This document shows positions 18,213 to 27,723 of a stretch of DNA of 64,000 bases, piece by piece. Under the pieces are notes generated by a model that did no database searches, was not told the origin of the DNA, and was given only the letters and a program-made list of their open reading frames with translations. Location of the stretch: assembly GCA_027600665.1 (NCBI GenBank), contig JADGJL010000013.1:1-64000 (forward strand). The letters are read 5' to 3'. Made by a program: the position numbers and the translations under genes. The stretch's first letter is position 1; each line of letters starts with the position of its first letter. This DNA comes from Irineochytrium annulatum. Its lineage: Eukaryota > Chytridiomycota > Chytridiomycetes > Chytridiales > Chytridiaceae.

Positions 18213-19616
18213 ATGACAACGATACTTCAGAGTATTCTACTGTGGTTATTGTATCTTTCATCCTTTTACGCCTTTATTCCAAGTTTGGTCAGTAGGCTTT
18301 TCGGTTTTCGTGTATTTAGACGGGGGAGAAGTGATACACAATTTGCATTAACGTTTGACGATGGGCCAGATCCGCAGTATACGCCGAGATTGCTCGATCT
18401 GCTTCGTCAGCATCAAGCAAAAGCAACATTTTTTGTCGTGGGAGAACATGCCGCGAGTCATCCTGAACTCATTCAGCGCATACATGACGAAGGCCACCTT
18501 ATTGGCATTCATAATTATATTCACAAAACGAACTGGCTCATGCGGCCGCGTACGGTTCGTGACCAGATTCAGCGAACGGGTCAGATTATCCATGAAGTAA
18601 CCGGTGTGAAAACTTGTTTTTATCGTCCACCATGGGGCATTATGAATCTGTTTGATTTTTTCAGCAAGAAAGAACGAAAGATTGTACTGTGGTCTTCCAT
18701 GTTTGAAGACTGGAGAAGCCGAGTAGGTGTCCAACGACTGACCGAACGGATGCTGAAGGAGTTAAGAGGCGGAGAGGTCATGCTGCTGCATGATCGAGGA
18801 ACGACTCTTGGTGCTGATGCACACGCGCCGGAGCAGATGCTTCAGGCGCTGGAAGTCGTATTGCAGGAAGCTGAAAGGCTGGGCCTGCAAAGTGTACGTG
18901 TCGATACGTTGATGGGAGGTGTTACAGTGAGCGAATCTCAGAACAAGAATCAACCACAGACAACGTTGAAGTTATGGAAGCGGATCGTTGTTGCCTTATG
19001 GCTTGGCTGGGAGAAATTGTTCCACTGGGTATATCATCTGCGGACGGCTTCGCCAGAAGATCCCATGTTACACTTTCGATCTCGTGTATATCACGGAGCA
19101 CGAATGGAGATGAGCGATGGCCATGTCATCCAAAACGGAGATCCGGTCATTGAATTGCATTTTGACAATCAGAAGTTGTTCGAACTTGGGGTGACTTCGC
19201 GTTCAAGTATGCATTTGGCTATTCGCATGATTCGTACGATGGAACAGCAACTCCCGGATTTGGCACATATGGTGGCGCTCGATCCTGAGTTACGCTCTGC
19301 CAAAGCCATATACGGTGTAAGTATGATAAACAGAGGTCCTGAAAAATTTGGATTTACCATACAAGAATTGCCCCCTGGACCGTTCAGCGCTGCATCCAAA
19401 GTATACCTTAAACTGCTCTTAAGTGTGATCCATCCGGCAGGAACCAAACGCTTGAAACAGCGTACAGAACAATTGGTACCCAAGATGATTGCCATGCCGC
19501 TGGATATATTGTTGGAACGTTACGGTCAACATACGACACAGGTGGCTGCAACGATAGAAGAATCCAGAGATGAATCGTTGTTAATTGAACAAGAGATATT
19601 GCCAGAGCGGAACTAA
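18213..19616 (+). CDS. Membrane-anchored polysaccharide deacetylase with extra C-terminal domain
   Basis: 467 residues. An N-terminal hydrophobic segment (2-30) anchors or exports the protein. The NodB domain has TFDDGPD (47-53), H100-x3-H104 for the metal, RPPWG (138-142) and LLHDRG near 190, so the catalytic set is complete. The substrate is probably peptidoglycan or another N-acetylated glycan. A second domain of about 180 residues (about 270-440) follows, resembling the YkoP-type domain found beside or fused to deacetylases in Bacillota; its role is unknown. The ATG has AGGAGAAGTGGGGAG upstream. Confidence 0.85.
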   Translation: MTTILQSILLWLLYLSSFYAFIPSLVSRLFGFRVFRRGRSDTQFALTFDDGPDPQYTPRLLDLLRQHQAKATFFVVGEHAASHPELIQRIHDEGHLIGIHNYIHKTNWLMRPRTVRDQIQRTGQIIHEVTGVKTCFYRPPWGIMNLFDFFSKKERKIVLWSSMFEDWRSRVGVQRLTERMLKELRGGEVMLLHDRGTTLGADAHAPEQMLQALEVVLQEAERLGLQSVRVDTLMGGVTVSESQNKNQPQTTLKLWKRIVVALWLGWEKLFHWVYHLRTASPEDPMLHFRSRVYHGARMEMSDGHVIQNGDPVIELHFDNQKLFELGVTSRSSMHLAIRMIRTMEQQLPDLAHMVALDPELRSAKAIYGVSMINRGPEKFGFTIQELPPGPFSAASKVYLKLLLSVIHPAGTKRLKQRTEQLVPKMIAMPLDILLERYGQHTTQVAATIEESRDESLLIEQEILPERN

Positions 19617-19645
19617 ACGGACTAATTACACCAACCAGCAAAAGA

Positions 19646-19688
19646 AAAGGGTTGCCCTTCGCCAGATTTGGCAGAAGAGCAACCCTTT
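19646..19688. terminator. Bidirectional terminator
   Basis: Ten-base perfect stem (AAAGGGTTGC 19646-19655 with its complement 19679-19688), A/T-flanked on both sides. Serves the deacetylase gene and the convergent ilvD. Confidence 0.85.
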
Positions 19689-19732
19689 ATTTATTAGATT
19701 GTTTCCAATAGGTCAAGTATGGAATACGTAAA

Positions 19733-21418
19733 TTAGATACTCAGTACGCCACCATTGCTTGCATTGGTAACCAGTTTGGAATAACGAGCCAGGTAACCGG
19801 TTTTTACTTTCGGTTCAAAGCCTTTCCAACCTGCGCGACGACGTTCAAACTCTTCGTCACTGATGTGCAATTCGATGATACGGTTGTTCAGATCCAGCTC
19901 GATGATGTCTCCTTCTTCAACAAAGGCGATTGGACCACCTTCAGCTGCTTCTGGTGAGATATGTCCGATACTGATTCCGCGGGATGCGCCAGAGAAGCGT
20001 CCATCGGTGATCAGACCAACTTTGGCACCAAGCCCCATACCAACGATCTGGGAAGTAGGAGCTAACATCTCAGGCATACCTGGTCCGCCTTTTGGTCCTT
20101 CATAACGGATAACAACAACATGTCCTTCTTTTACTTTGCCGTTAGCAATGCCTTCGAGCGCTTGCTCCTGGGAGTCAAAGCAGATAGCAGGACCTTTGTG
20201 GTATCCACCAACCGAAGCATCAACCGCACCAACTTTGATGATAGCGCCTTGTGGTGCAAGGTTACCAAACAATACAGCCAGGCCGCCTTTTTCGGAATGC
20301 GGGTTATCCAAGTGGTGAATGACATTGGTATCCTGGATTTCTTTTCCTTCAACGTTCTCGCGAATCGTTTTACCAGTAACCGTAATACAATCCCCATGAA
20401 TCGCGCCTGGTTTCTTGAGCAATTCGTTAAGCACTGCGCTTACGCCGCCTGCATTGTGAACGTCTTCGATGTGAAGATCGGAAGCTGGTGCAAGTTTAGC
20501 AAGATGCGGAACGCGGTTAGCTACTTCATTGATGCGTTCGATTGGGTACTCGATGCCCGCTTCATGAGCCAGTGCCAGCGTGTGCAGTACTGTATTCGTA
20601 GATCCACCCATCGCCATATCCAGAGCAAACGCGTTATCGATCGCTTCTACAGTAACGATATCACGTGGTTTCAGATCCATTTTGATAAGTTCCATCAGTT
20701 GTTTGGCAGATTGTTTAACAAACTCACGACGCTCAGGAGCAACAGCCAGGATGGTTCCGTTACCTGGCATCGCCAGTCCCATCGCTTCAGCCAGACAGTT
20801 CATGGAGTTTGCTGTGAACATACCGGAGCATGATCCACAAGTTGGACAACCGAACTGTTCAAGTTCAAGCAAGCTCTTATCATCGATTTTACCTGCTTGG
20901 TAAGCACCTACGCCTTCAAATACGGAAGTCAGGGAAAGAGCTTTACCATTGCTGTCGCGACCGGCTTTCATCGGTCCACCGCTGACAAACACGGTAGGGA
21001 TATTACAGCGGAGTGCACCCATCATCATGCCGGGTGTGATTTTATCGCAGTTCGGGATACATACCATGCCGTCGAACCAGTGAGCAGATACAACGGTTTC
21101 CACGGAGTCCGCGATAATGTCACGGCTTGGCAGCGAGTAACGCATACCAATGTGTCCCATGGCAATTCCGTCATCTACCCCGATGGTGTTAAATTCGAAT
21201 GGAACGCCACCGGCTTCACGAATAGCATCCTTTACAATTTTACCGAATTCCTGAAGGTGGACGTGGCCGGGCACGATATCGATGTAAGAGTTACATACGG
21301 CAATAAATGGCTTGCCGAAATCCTCTTCTTTAACGCCCGCTGCGCGGAGCAAACTCCGGTGCGGTGCACGGTCAAAACCTTTTTTGATCATATCGGAACG
21401 CATCTTCTTGGCTGACAT
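19733..21418 (-). CDS. ilvD: Dihydroxy-acid dehydratase
   Basis: 561 residues. Converts dihydroxy-isovalerate and dihydroxy-methylvalerate to the keto acids before valine, leucine and isoleucine. The Fe-S ligands are visible: Cys in AVCNSYID near 42, CIPNCDK near 110 and [11 protein letters not shown] near 180. The C-terminal TDGRFSG and GHISPEA motifs are intact. The start at 21418 follows GGGGGGAAAC; upstream codons are rejected. It stands alone, away from other ilv genes. No T-box was recognised in the upstream 220 bases. Confidence 0.96.
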   Translation of the reverse strand: MSAKKMRSDMIKKGFDRAPHRSLLRAAGVKEEDFGKPFIAVCNSYIDIVPGHVHLQEFGKIVKDAIREAGGVPFEFNTIGVDDGIAMGHIGMRYSLPSRDIIADSVETVVSAHWFDGMVCIPNCDKITPGMMMGALRCNIPTVFVSGGPMKAGRDSNGKALSLTSVFEGVGAYQAGKIDDKSLLELEQFGCPTCGSCSGMFTANSMNCLAEAMGLAMPGNGTILAVAPERREFVKQSAKQLMELIKMDLKPRDIVTVEAIDNAFALDMAMGGSTNTVLHTLALAHEAGIEYPIERINEVANRVPHLAKLAPASDLHIEDVHNAGGVSAVLNELLKKPGAIHGDCITVTGKTIRENVEGKEIQDTNVIHHLDNPHSEKGGLAVLFGNLAPQGAIIKVGAVDASVGGYHKGPAICFDSQEQALEGIANGKVKEGHVVVIRYEGPKGGPGMPEMLAPTSQIVGMGLGAKVGLITDGRFSGASRGISIGHISPEAAEGGPIAFVEEGDIIELDLNNRIIELHISDEEFERRRAGWKGFEPKVKTGYLARYSKLVTNASNGGVLSI

Positions 21419-21639
21419 GGTGTGTTTCCCCCCAAATATATAATATTGAGCAACATGAATGGAAAAGTAAATGGCAGTGCATCTGTCGTTTAATTTCATC
21501 CGTACTCTAAAAAAAAGATCGGTTTGCCGGTGTCGAGCTCCCCGTAGTTTGTGAAATTCTTTGCTGCTTTAAACCCGTGAACACCCGGTTTTTCTATTGA
21601 GTCTATCACAACCATCGTCATATTTCTACAATCAATAGA
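21419..21639 (-). other. Region upstream of ilvD
   Basis: About 220 bases of A/T-rich sequence holding the ilvD ribosome binding site and presumably its promoter. An imperfect hairpin (AAACC/GGTTT near 21570-21592) is present. I see no T-box, leader peptide or riboswitch motif. Confidence 0.4.
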
Positions 21640-21677
21640 AAGAAGCCTCAAACCATTTTCATGGAATCAGACTTCTT
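21640..21677 (-). terminator. Probable terminator of the KGG-repeat gene
   Basis: Imperfect stem (21640-21656 with 21661-21677), perfect at its six-base foot, followed on the reverse strand by a T-rich tail. Confidence 0.55.
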
Positions 21678-21725
21678 GATTTGCGGGAAAACTATGATCA
21701 TGTTTCGATGTGGGAGCGGAAATCA

Positions 21726-21977
21726 TTAGTTGCTTCCGCCTTTGCGTCCAATCTCACGATAGAATTCCTTATTATGGGTTTCGGAGGTTGCTTCGCCGCC
21801 CTTGCGGCCAATCTGCTTGTAAAAGTCAGTGTCATGGGCATCTGAAGTCGCTTCTCCACCTTTTTTTCCAATCATCTGATAGAAGCTTCGATCATGGTTC
21901 TTGGATGTGGCTCTCCCACCTAATCTACCGGCTTCCTCACGGCTCATCTTGCGTTCTGACGTCGGTTGACGTGCCAT
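21726..21977 (-). CDS. KGG-repeat stress protein (GsiB-like)
   Basis: 83 residues built from repeats of about 20 residues, each with a G-x-K/R-G-G-E-A-T-S core: one degenerate N-terminal copy (RLGGRATS) and three better ones. These hydrophilic repeats define the 'stress-induced bacterial acidophilic repeat' family, to which GsiB of B. subtilis and YciG of enterobacteria belong. The protein is probably disordered and protective during desiccation or starvation; the function is inferred. AAGGAGTG precedes the ATG. No SigB-type promoter was found upstream. Confidence 0.88.
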   Translation of the reverse strand: MARQPTSERKMSREEAGRLGGRATSKNHDRSFYQMIGKKGGEATSDAHDTDFYKQIGRKGGEATSETHNKEFYREIGRKGGSN

Positions 21978-22101
21978 TACAAATCACTCCTTACAACAAT
22001 AAGTTGTTTTTTGTAGCGCGTATCCCTAAATTACCACATCATTTCCAGCCTGAAACAACCAACCAGGTTAGAATCGTTGGCGAAGAGAATCCGTCAGAGA
22101 A

Positions 22102-23142
22102 TTAGGCCGACCGTTTAAACACCTCATGTCGATTGAAAGAAAAGCGGGATATATCCGGTTCGATCAAGGGTTTGAACGTGTGGCGAACAGCCGGCAGAGC
22201 CAATGTGACTGCGAAGAGTAAAGCGATGACAAGTATGACTGGAATATACGCCGAGCTTCCCATATAACTGTAGACTCCAGACCAGATTGCGAGACGAACG
22301 AGAAAACCATGCAGCAGGAATACATAGAGTGTGCGTTTTCCAAGGTCCGTCAGTCTGGAAGTCAAGGAGGGTACCCAGGCCAAGAATAGTGCTGCCGATC
22401 CGATTTCCAGCAAATAGATGCCAAGTCGGAAGATGCCGGCATACCATTCGTGATGGCCCAATTCGGCGTAAGTCATGCTGCCGAGTAACCATCCCGATGT
22501 AATATTTAAACCGCCATACCCGATCCATACCAACAATGCAGCGGAGAGGACGGCTGCGGTTCTTCGCCCCCAACCGGATAATAAACGAGAACGGATGGAT
22601 GCCCCATAGTCATAACCGATGACAAAGAACGGCAGGAACACAAACGTACGGCTGAAGCTGAGCCAGAATCCGTCGATGGGCAAATACCCGGCAATGACAC
22701 CGAGCGCAATCGATCCAATCAGCCGATATATCGGTTTCCATGAAATCGTCAGACGAAGCAACAGTCGCCAACAGAAATGACTCGCGAGAAACCATAACAG
22801 CAAGTATGGTGCAAAGAAGGATAGTCGCATATGGGGTGTGTGGAACACAGTAAAGTCCATTAATGCGTATAAGGACTGAAATAGCACATACTGCAAGGCA
22901 ATCTGTTTCAGGACGTTTCGCCCCGAGGCCCCTTGAAGTGAGTGTGTCGCAAAATACCCGGTCACCCATACAAAGAGTGGCATGTGAAACGTATATATCC
23001 ACAAGAACAGAGCTTCTGCTCCTGCAAAGCGTGTGATGAGTGGTTCCAGTGCATTACCGGCAAGGACACAGACGATAAGCATAAAGCGCAGATTGTAAAA
23101 GAAAGATTCCTGATCATCCTGGATCAGTGTCTGATTTTTCAT
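22102..23142 (-). CDS. Acyltransferase-3 family membrane protein
   Basis: 346 residues with about ten membrane helices. The N-terminal block (NLRFMLIVCVLAGNALEPLI, then YTFHMPLFVWVTGYFA) matches the acyltransferase-3/OafA-like family, including the His of the 'F-H-M-P-L-F' motif. Such proteins O-acetylate sugars of surface polysaccharides, or resemble fucose 4-O-acetylases. The acceptor is not predictable. GGGGG precedes the start on the reverse strand. No glycan biosynthesis genes lie nearby. Confidence 0.8.
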   Translation of the reverse strand: MKNQTLIQDDQESFFYNLRFMLIVCVLAGNALEPLITRFAGAEALFLWIYTFHMPLFVWVTGYFATHSLQGASGRNVLKQIALQYVLFQSLYALMDFTVFHTPHMRLSFFAPYLLLWFLASHFCWRLLLRLTISWKPIYRLIGSIALGVIAGYLPIDGFWLSFSRTFVFLPFFVIGYDYGASIRSRLLSGWGRRTAAVLSAALLVWIGYGGLNITSGWLLGSMTYAELGHHEWYAGIFRLGIYLLEIGSAALFLAWVPSLTSRLTDLGKRTLYVFLLHGFLVRLAIWSGVYSYMGSSAYIPVILVIALLFAVTLALPAVRHTFKPLIEPDISRFSFNRHEVFKRSA

Positions 23143-23290
23143 GGTGTAGCCCCCTTATAGACCCCAGCTGCAAGGTCATTTGCATCTGTAATAAGGGTAA
23201 TACGGATGTACATTATCTATTGTGATTTAATTCACATTAGTAAGCGTTATCTTTTCTCAAAGCTGTGACAACAAAATGAACGCTCCGGGA

Positions 23291-23319
23291 TTGACAACGG
23301 TTGCATAGAGGATGACAAT
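23291..23319 (+). promoter_or_regulatory. Promoter of kdgK-eda with overlapping cre-like site
   Basis: TTGACA (23291-23296), 17-base spacer, GACAAT (23314-23319). The 14 bases at 23292-23305 match the CcpA consensus TGWAANCGNTNNCA at 13 positions, so CcpA bound there would block the -35. The promoter is well supported; the cre is an inference. Confidence 0.75.
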
Positions 23320-23364
23320 AGTAACAGAAGATGAGGAAATGTAACGATAAGGAGGGAAGAAATC

Positions 23365-24330
23365 ATGTCAACGAGTCCCAATCCAAGCCCGGAAATTATT
23401 ACGTTTGGGGAGAGTATGGGTTTGCTGACTGCCAAAGATACAAGAGGGCTGGAATATGCAGCCACACTGGACAAGTCGTTTGGGGGTGCCGAGAGCAATC
23501 TGGCTATTGGTGTATCCCGGCTTGGGCATACCAGTGGCTGGTTTGGACGTTTGGGCAATGATCCGATCGGCAACATGATTCTGAAAGTCATTCGCGGTGA
23601 AGGTGTAGATGTATCACGTGCAAGGTTAAGTGATCACGAGCCCACTGGTTTGATGATTCGTGAGAACGCTTCCGGGAAAGCCTCGGTACATTATTATAGG
23701 AAGCTATCGGCAGCAAGTGCGATTACACCAGATGATCTAGATCCCGCATATATTGCCGGAGCTAAGATATTGCACGTTACAGGTATTACAGCCGCCATTA
23801 GTTTGTCTGGACTTGAAACGGTAGAAGCTGCCATACATATTGCCAAACAGGCAGGTGTGAAAGTAAGCTTTGATCCAAATCTGCGTCTCAAACTGTGGTC
23901 AGCGGATGAGGCCCGTCCGGTTTTACTGCGTCTGGCTGAACTGGCGGACTACTTTTTACCGGGTCTGGATGAGATGAAACTTCTATACAACGAAGAAAAT
24001 GATCAAAAAGTACTTGAGCGTTTATCTGCCATGAATGCTGTGTGCATCGTGAAGGGTGGCCCTGATTTGACCTACGTATTGGCGAATGGTACCCTAACGG
24101 AAGTTCCGTACTTTAAGGCGGATCATGTTCTGGATACGGTAGGAGCAGGAGACGGATTCTGCGCGGGATTTTTATCAGGTCTATTAAAAGGATACTCCCC
24201 GCAGGAAGCAACTCGTCTCGGCAATTTGACCGGTTCCATGGTTATACAGGCTGTTGGCGATTGGGAGGCGCTCCCGACGTGGGGGCAGGTCGAGGCCAAG
24301 CTGAACAACGTTGCCCATGTTGAGCGCTAG
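23365..24330 (+). CDS. kdgK: 2-keto-3-deoxygluconate kinase (PfkB family)
   Basis: 321 residues. Phosphorylates KDG to KDPG. The PfkB signatures are present: GGAESNLAIGVSRLG near 37 and the C-terminal DTVGAGDGFCAGF near 257 with the catalytic Asp. It is followed by KDPG aldolase, which makes the KDG kinase assignment firm over other PfkB sugar kinases. AAGGAGGGAAG precedes the ATG. KDG arises from pectin or uronate breakdown. Confidence 0.92.
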   Translation: MSTSPNPSPEIITFGESMGLLTAKDTRGLEYAATLDKSFGGAESNLAIGVSRLGHTSGWFGRLGNDPIGNMILKVIRGEGVDVSRARLSDHEPTGLMIRENASGKASVHYYRKLSAASAITPDDLDPAYIAGAKILHVTGITAAISLSGLETVEAAIHIAKQAGVKVSFDPNLRLKLWSADEARPVLLRLAELADYFLPGLDEMKLLYNEENDQKVLERLSAMNAVCIVKGGPDLTYVLANGTLTEVPYFKADHVLDTVGAGDGFCAGFLSGLLKGYSPQEATRLGNLTGSMVIQAVGDWEALPTWGQVEAKLNNVAHVER

Positions 24331-24419
24331 TCGCTGCTGAAATCATATATGGCTCATCTTCGTTCTTCAAATGTAAGGCTTGTATACACAACCACCACAT
24401 TGACAAGGGAGAGAATGAA

Positions 24420-25085
24420 ATGAAGAAGCTTCAGCTGTTGCAAAAGATTACGGACAATGGGGTTGTGGCAGTTCTGCGTGCAGATTCTGCGGATCAGGTC
24501 ATTGCCATGGCCGAGCAAGCGATTGCGGGTGGCATTAAAGTTATCGAGATTACGATGACCGTACCCAGTGCACTCAAAGCCATTGAAAAATTAAGCCGTG
24601 TATACCATTGGAACACACAAGATCCAGAGAAGTTCGCGATTATTGGTGCGGGAACGGTGCTAGAACCGCAAACGGCAAGAGCGGCCATCATGTCGGGTGC
24701 CGAGTTTGTCGTCGGTCCTTCCCTGAATCCGGATACCGTTCAGATCTGCAACCTGTATCGAATTCCGATCCTGCCTGGTGTGATGACGATTGCTGATGTT
24801 CAACGCGCCTTGGAACTTGGTGTGGACATTGTGAAGTTGTTCCCGGGTAATCTGTACGATCCTTCGATTATCAAAACGATGAAAGGTCCTATGCCGCAGG
24901 CGAATTTTATGCCAACTGGTGGAGTATCCTTATCTAATCTGGGGGATTGGATCAAGGGTGGAGCGGTGGCTGTAGGGATCGGCTCCGACTTGACATCGGA
25001 AGCTGTGAAGACGGGTGACCTGAGTCATGTCCGTCGCAAAGCGGAACAATATATGGATGCTTACCGCAAGGCCAAGGCTGAATAA
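24420..25085 (+). CDS. eda: KDPG/KHG aldolase
   Basis: 221 residues. Splits KDPG into pyruvate and glyceraldehyde 3-phosphate. The TIM-barrel class I aldolase motifs are visible: VIEITMTVPSA near 40 (Glu), IGAGTVLEP near 74, and the Schiff-base Lys in DIVKLFPGN near 139. About 20 residues longer than E. coli Eda. Second gene of the kdgK operon, 89 bases downstream with its own AAGGGAGAG site. Confidence 0.94.
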   Translation: MKKLQLLQKITDNGVVAVLRADSADQVIAMAEQAIAGGIKVIEITMTVPSALKAIEKLSRVYHWNTQDPEKFAIIGAGTVLEPQTARAAIMSGAEFVVGPSLNPDTVQICNLYRIPILPGVMTIADVQRALELGVDIVKLFPGNLYDPSIIKTMKGPMPQANFMPTGGVSLSNLGDWIKGGAVAVGIGSDLTSEAVKTGDLSHVRRKAEQYMDAYRKAKAE

Positions 25086-25105
25086 TATTTTTTCAATCCG
25101 GAGAG

Positions 25106-25130
25106 GGGAGCCTGATTAACGAAGGCTCCC
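25106..25130 (+). terminator. Hairpin after eda
   Basis: Seven-base perfect stem GGGAGCC/GGCTCCC with an 11-base loop but no U-run; a weak terminator or processing site. Confidence 0.4.
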
Positions 25131-25178
25131 AATTCTGTGAGCCGCGGCACCTGCGGAAGTGAAGAAAGGTGATTAACG

Positions 25179-25943
25179 TTGAGAAATCGGTATAATACAG
25201 GGCGCAAGAAGAGGGGCATCGGGAAATTCCTGCTCGTACTTCTGGCGCTCATTGTTATTGGATGTGGATTTGTTGCGTGGAAATTATTCACACCATACGG
25301 TCCACAGGAAACAGCTCAAACGGCCATGGAAACAGTCAATCAGGTGACGGTGAGCGAACAAGAGAACTGGATTGATTTTGCGCCAGACAAACCGGCGGGT
25401 AAGAGTGTTCTTTTCTACCCTGGCGGACTGGTAAAACCGGAAAGTTATGCACCACTTGCCCATGAGCTGGCTGCTGCCGGTCATCACACGATTATTGCCA
25501 AGATGCCAGTTAATCTGGCAGTGCTCAAGCCAAACCTGGCAGATGAGATTCTGGCCGCATATCCAGATGAACAATTCGTTATGGGTGGACATTCTCTTGG
25601 TGGGTCCATGGCTGCACGTTATGTGGCGTCGCATCCTGATGCACTACAGGGCATCTTCTTCTTGGCATCCTATCCGGATGAAAAAGGAAGTCTGTTGACA
25701 TTGGGTCTACCTGCCTTATCCATTCTGGGTACCAAAGATGAGGTTGTGAATATGACCAAGTATCAGAGTGGACGTATGTATTTGCCCGCGGATACGGTGT
25801 ACTACACCATTGAAGGTGGTAACCACGCCCAGTTTGGTGATTATGGTCATCAAAAAGGGGATGGCGAGCCGGAAGTGAGTGGAGAAGAACAGCTGAATCA
25901 GACCGTCAAGACAGTGCTGGCTTGGTTAAATACTATTAAGTGA
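25179..25943 (+). CDS. Membrane-anchored alpha/beta hydrolase
   Basis: 254 residues. A basic N-terminus and one hydrophobic segment (about 12-32) anchor it outside the membrane. The alpha/beta-hydrolase fold shows the nucleophile elbow GHSLGG near 138, an acidic residue in LGTKDEV and His in GGNHAQFGDYG near 218, giving a full Ser-Asp-His triad. It fits the 'alpha/beta hydrolase family 5' group; the substrate is unknown. It starts with TTG at 25179 behind AAAGGTG. It follows eda but is probably a separate unit. Confidence 0.8.
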   Translation: MRNRYNTGRKKRGIGKFLLVLLALIVIGCGFVAWKLFTPYGPQETAQTAMETVNQVTVSEQENWIDFAPDKPAGKSVLFYPGGLVKPESYAPLAHELAAAGHHTIIAKMPVNLAVLKPNLADEILAAYPDEQFVMGGHSLGGSMAARYVASHPDALQGIFFLASYPDEKGSLLTLGLPALSILGTKDEVVNMTKYQSGRMYLPADTVYYTIEGGNHAQFGDYGHQKGDGEPEVSGEEQLNQTVKTVLAWLNTIK

Positions 25944-26010
25944 TTTAGATTAATCTGTCTGCATTAAGGATTGTATGCATTTATAGCATAACTTGATGGA
26001 GGTGTTACGG

Positions 26011-26778
26011 ATGACCATGCTTCAAGTGAATGGAGCGCAGATCCCGTGTAAGGGTATCCTGTTCGATAAAGATGGAACACTGCTGGAATTCCTCCAGTTA
26101 TGGGGTCCGTGGGCAGAAACATTACTGGATCAGTTACAATCTCGTATGAACGAACTTGGTGCTTCATTTACGGTTGAACTGGAGCACGTTCTGGGCACCA
26201 CCCATAATACACAAGGTCATATTATTGGATATGATCCGCAAGGCCCGCTGGCCATTGCAACTGTGGATGAGTGCACGGGATTGCTTGCCGGGCAGCTATA
26301 TGCAGCAGGCATGCCATGGAATGAAGCGATCACAACGATACGGCAATTCTCAAGTGTAGCCATGAGATCGGTACGAGAGCGCAAATCGGCTGAACCGATG
26401 CCAGGATTGCTGGATTTCTTGCAGAGTTGCCGGGCAGCGGACATACCTCTGGCGGTTGTCACTTCAGACAGTACAGCAGCAGCAGAGACACATCTGGATT
26501 GGATGGGAATCCGTTCCTTTTTTACATCCATTGTGGGCTGTGATCGGGTGACCCAGGGCAAACCGGATGGAGAAGCAGCACTCTTGGCTTGCCGTGAATT
26601 ACATATCGATCCTGCGGAGGCCGTTGTCATTGGAGACAGTAATGGGGATATGCAGATGGGACGACATGCAGAGGTATCCTATACGCTGGGTTACTGTCCG
26701 CAGTTAGATCAAGGATCGCACCTGGTTGATGCCCATGCCATTATTCGTCATTATCATGAGATAAGTGTGATTATATAA
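26011..26778 (+). CDS. HAD-superfamily phosphatase
   Basis: 255 residues. DKDGT at about 24-28 carries the nucleophilic Asp; VTSDST near 147 is motif II, the Lys of QGKPDGEA near 178 motif III, and IGDSNGDMQMG near 200 the metal-binding motif IV. The helical cap between motifs I and II is of the phosphoglycolate phosphatase type. The substrate is unknown. The start is set by GGAGGTG at 25998-26004; the ATG at 25996 lies within that site. Confidence 0.85.
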   Translation: MTMLQVNGAQIPCKGILFDKDGTLLEFLQLWGPWAETLLDQLQSRMNELGASFTVELEHVLGTTHNTQGHIIGYDPQGPLAIATVDECTGLLAGQLYAAGMPWNEAITTIRQFSSVAMRSVRERKSAEPMPGLLDFLQSCRAADIPLAVVTSDSTAAAETHLDWMGIRSFFTSIVGCDRVTQGKPDGEAALLACRELHIDPAEAVVIGDSNGDMQMGRHAEVSYTLGYCPQLDQGSHLVDAHAIIRHYHEISVII

Positions 26779-26800
26779 GTCACTCTGGCCAGATTGAACT

Positions 26801-26959
26801 ATATAAATTGAACAACTAATCATTTACACAAAACGGAGAGGACAGATAGAATCTGAAGAAGCGAAGCGTTAGCCTAAAAGCTTTCTAAAAGAAAGCTAAT
26901 CGGAAGGTTGTTCTGTCATCGGAGTGGTCAGTGTAAATATTCTTTAGTTCAATTTATAT
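26801..26959. repeat. Palindromic MITE-like element
   Basis: Non-coding element of about 160 bases. Terminal inverted repeats of 13 bases (26801-26813 with 26947-26959) are followed inward by further complementary blocks: ATTTACAC (26822-26829) with 26931-26938, and GACAGA (26841-26846) with 26912-26917. A central hairpin AGCTTTC/GAAAGCT is at 26879-26897. No coding capacity. It sits 24 bases upstream of the sirtuin start, so it lies in that gene's leader or promoter. A miniature inverted-repeat element or a structured RNA are the alternatives. Confidence 0.65.
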
Positions 26960-26982
26960 TGTATATAAAAGGAGGAGAGAGG

Positions 26983-27723
26983 ATGAACGCAACAGAACAA
27001 CTGGCTGCCTGGATTCAGGAAAGCTCCCGTATTGTTTTTTTCGGAGGGGCCGGGACTTCAACGGAAAGCGGGATTCCCGACTTCCGTTCGGCTGCGGGTC
27101 TGTATCAGACGGAACAGCATTCCCCTTATCCACCGGAAGAGTTGTTAAGCCGGCATTTTTTTGATCAGCATGCCGATATTTTTTATGATTTTTATCGAGG
27201 CAAAATGCTTCATCCAGATGCGGAGCCGAATGGGTGCCATCGACTGTTAGCCCGTCTGGAGCAGGAGGGAAAACTTGAGGCAGTGATCACGCAAAATATC
27301 GATGGATTGCATCAGAAGGCAGGCAGCAGCAATGTCCTGGAGCTACACGGCTCAATTCATCGTAATGCCTGTATGGATTGCAAGCAGTTTTATGCACTGA
27401 ATGATATTATACAATCCCAAGATATCGTACCTCGCTGTACCGCATGCGGTGGTGTGATCAAGCCGGATGTGGTGCTGTACGAGGAGGAGCTGGATCAGAC
27501 AACATTGTATCGCTCTATTGATGCATTGTCTTCCGCAGACCTGTTACTCGTGGGCGGCACGTCACTGACGGTATATCCAGCAGCCCAGTTAATTACGTAT
27601 TTTCAGGGAAAACATACCGTTCTGCTCAATGCTACACCTACCGCTTACGACAGCAGGGCGGATTTGCTGATTACAGAGCCGATTGGTGAGGTAATGAATG
27701 ATGTGGACCAGCTTCTTGGTTAA
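26983..27723 (+). CDS. cobB: NAD-dependent protein deacylase, Sir2 family
   Basis: 246 residues. Uses NAD+ to remove acyl groups from lysines. The Rossmann motif GGAGTSTESGIPDFRS is near residue 20, QNIDGLHQKAG near 105, the catalytic His in LELHGSIH near 125, and the zinc site is CMDC (near 132) with CTAC (near 155). Start at 26983 is set by AAAGGAGGAGAG. It is directly downstream of the palindromic element. Confidence 0.94.
   Translation: MNATEQLAAWIQESSRIVFFGGAGTSTESGIPDFRSAAGLYQTEQHSPYPPEELLSRHFFDQHADIFYDFYRGKMLHPDAEPNGCHRLLARLEQEGKLEAVITQNIDGLHQKAGSSNVLELHGSIHRNACMDCKQFYALNDIIQSQDIVPRCTACGGVIKPDVVLYEEELDQTTLYRSIDALSSADLLLVGGTSLTVYPAAQLITYFQGKHTVLLNATPTAYDSRADLLITEPIGEVMNDVDQLLG

Noticed and set aside
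20120..20833. 237-residue ORF opposite ilvD
   Set aside because: A shadow of ilvD, with no ribosome binding site or recognisable domain.
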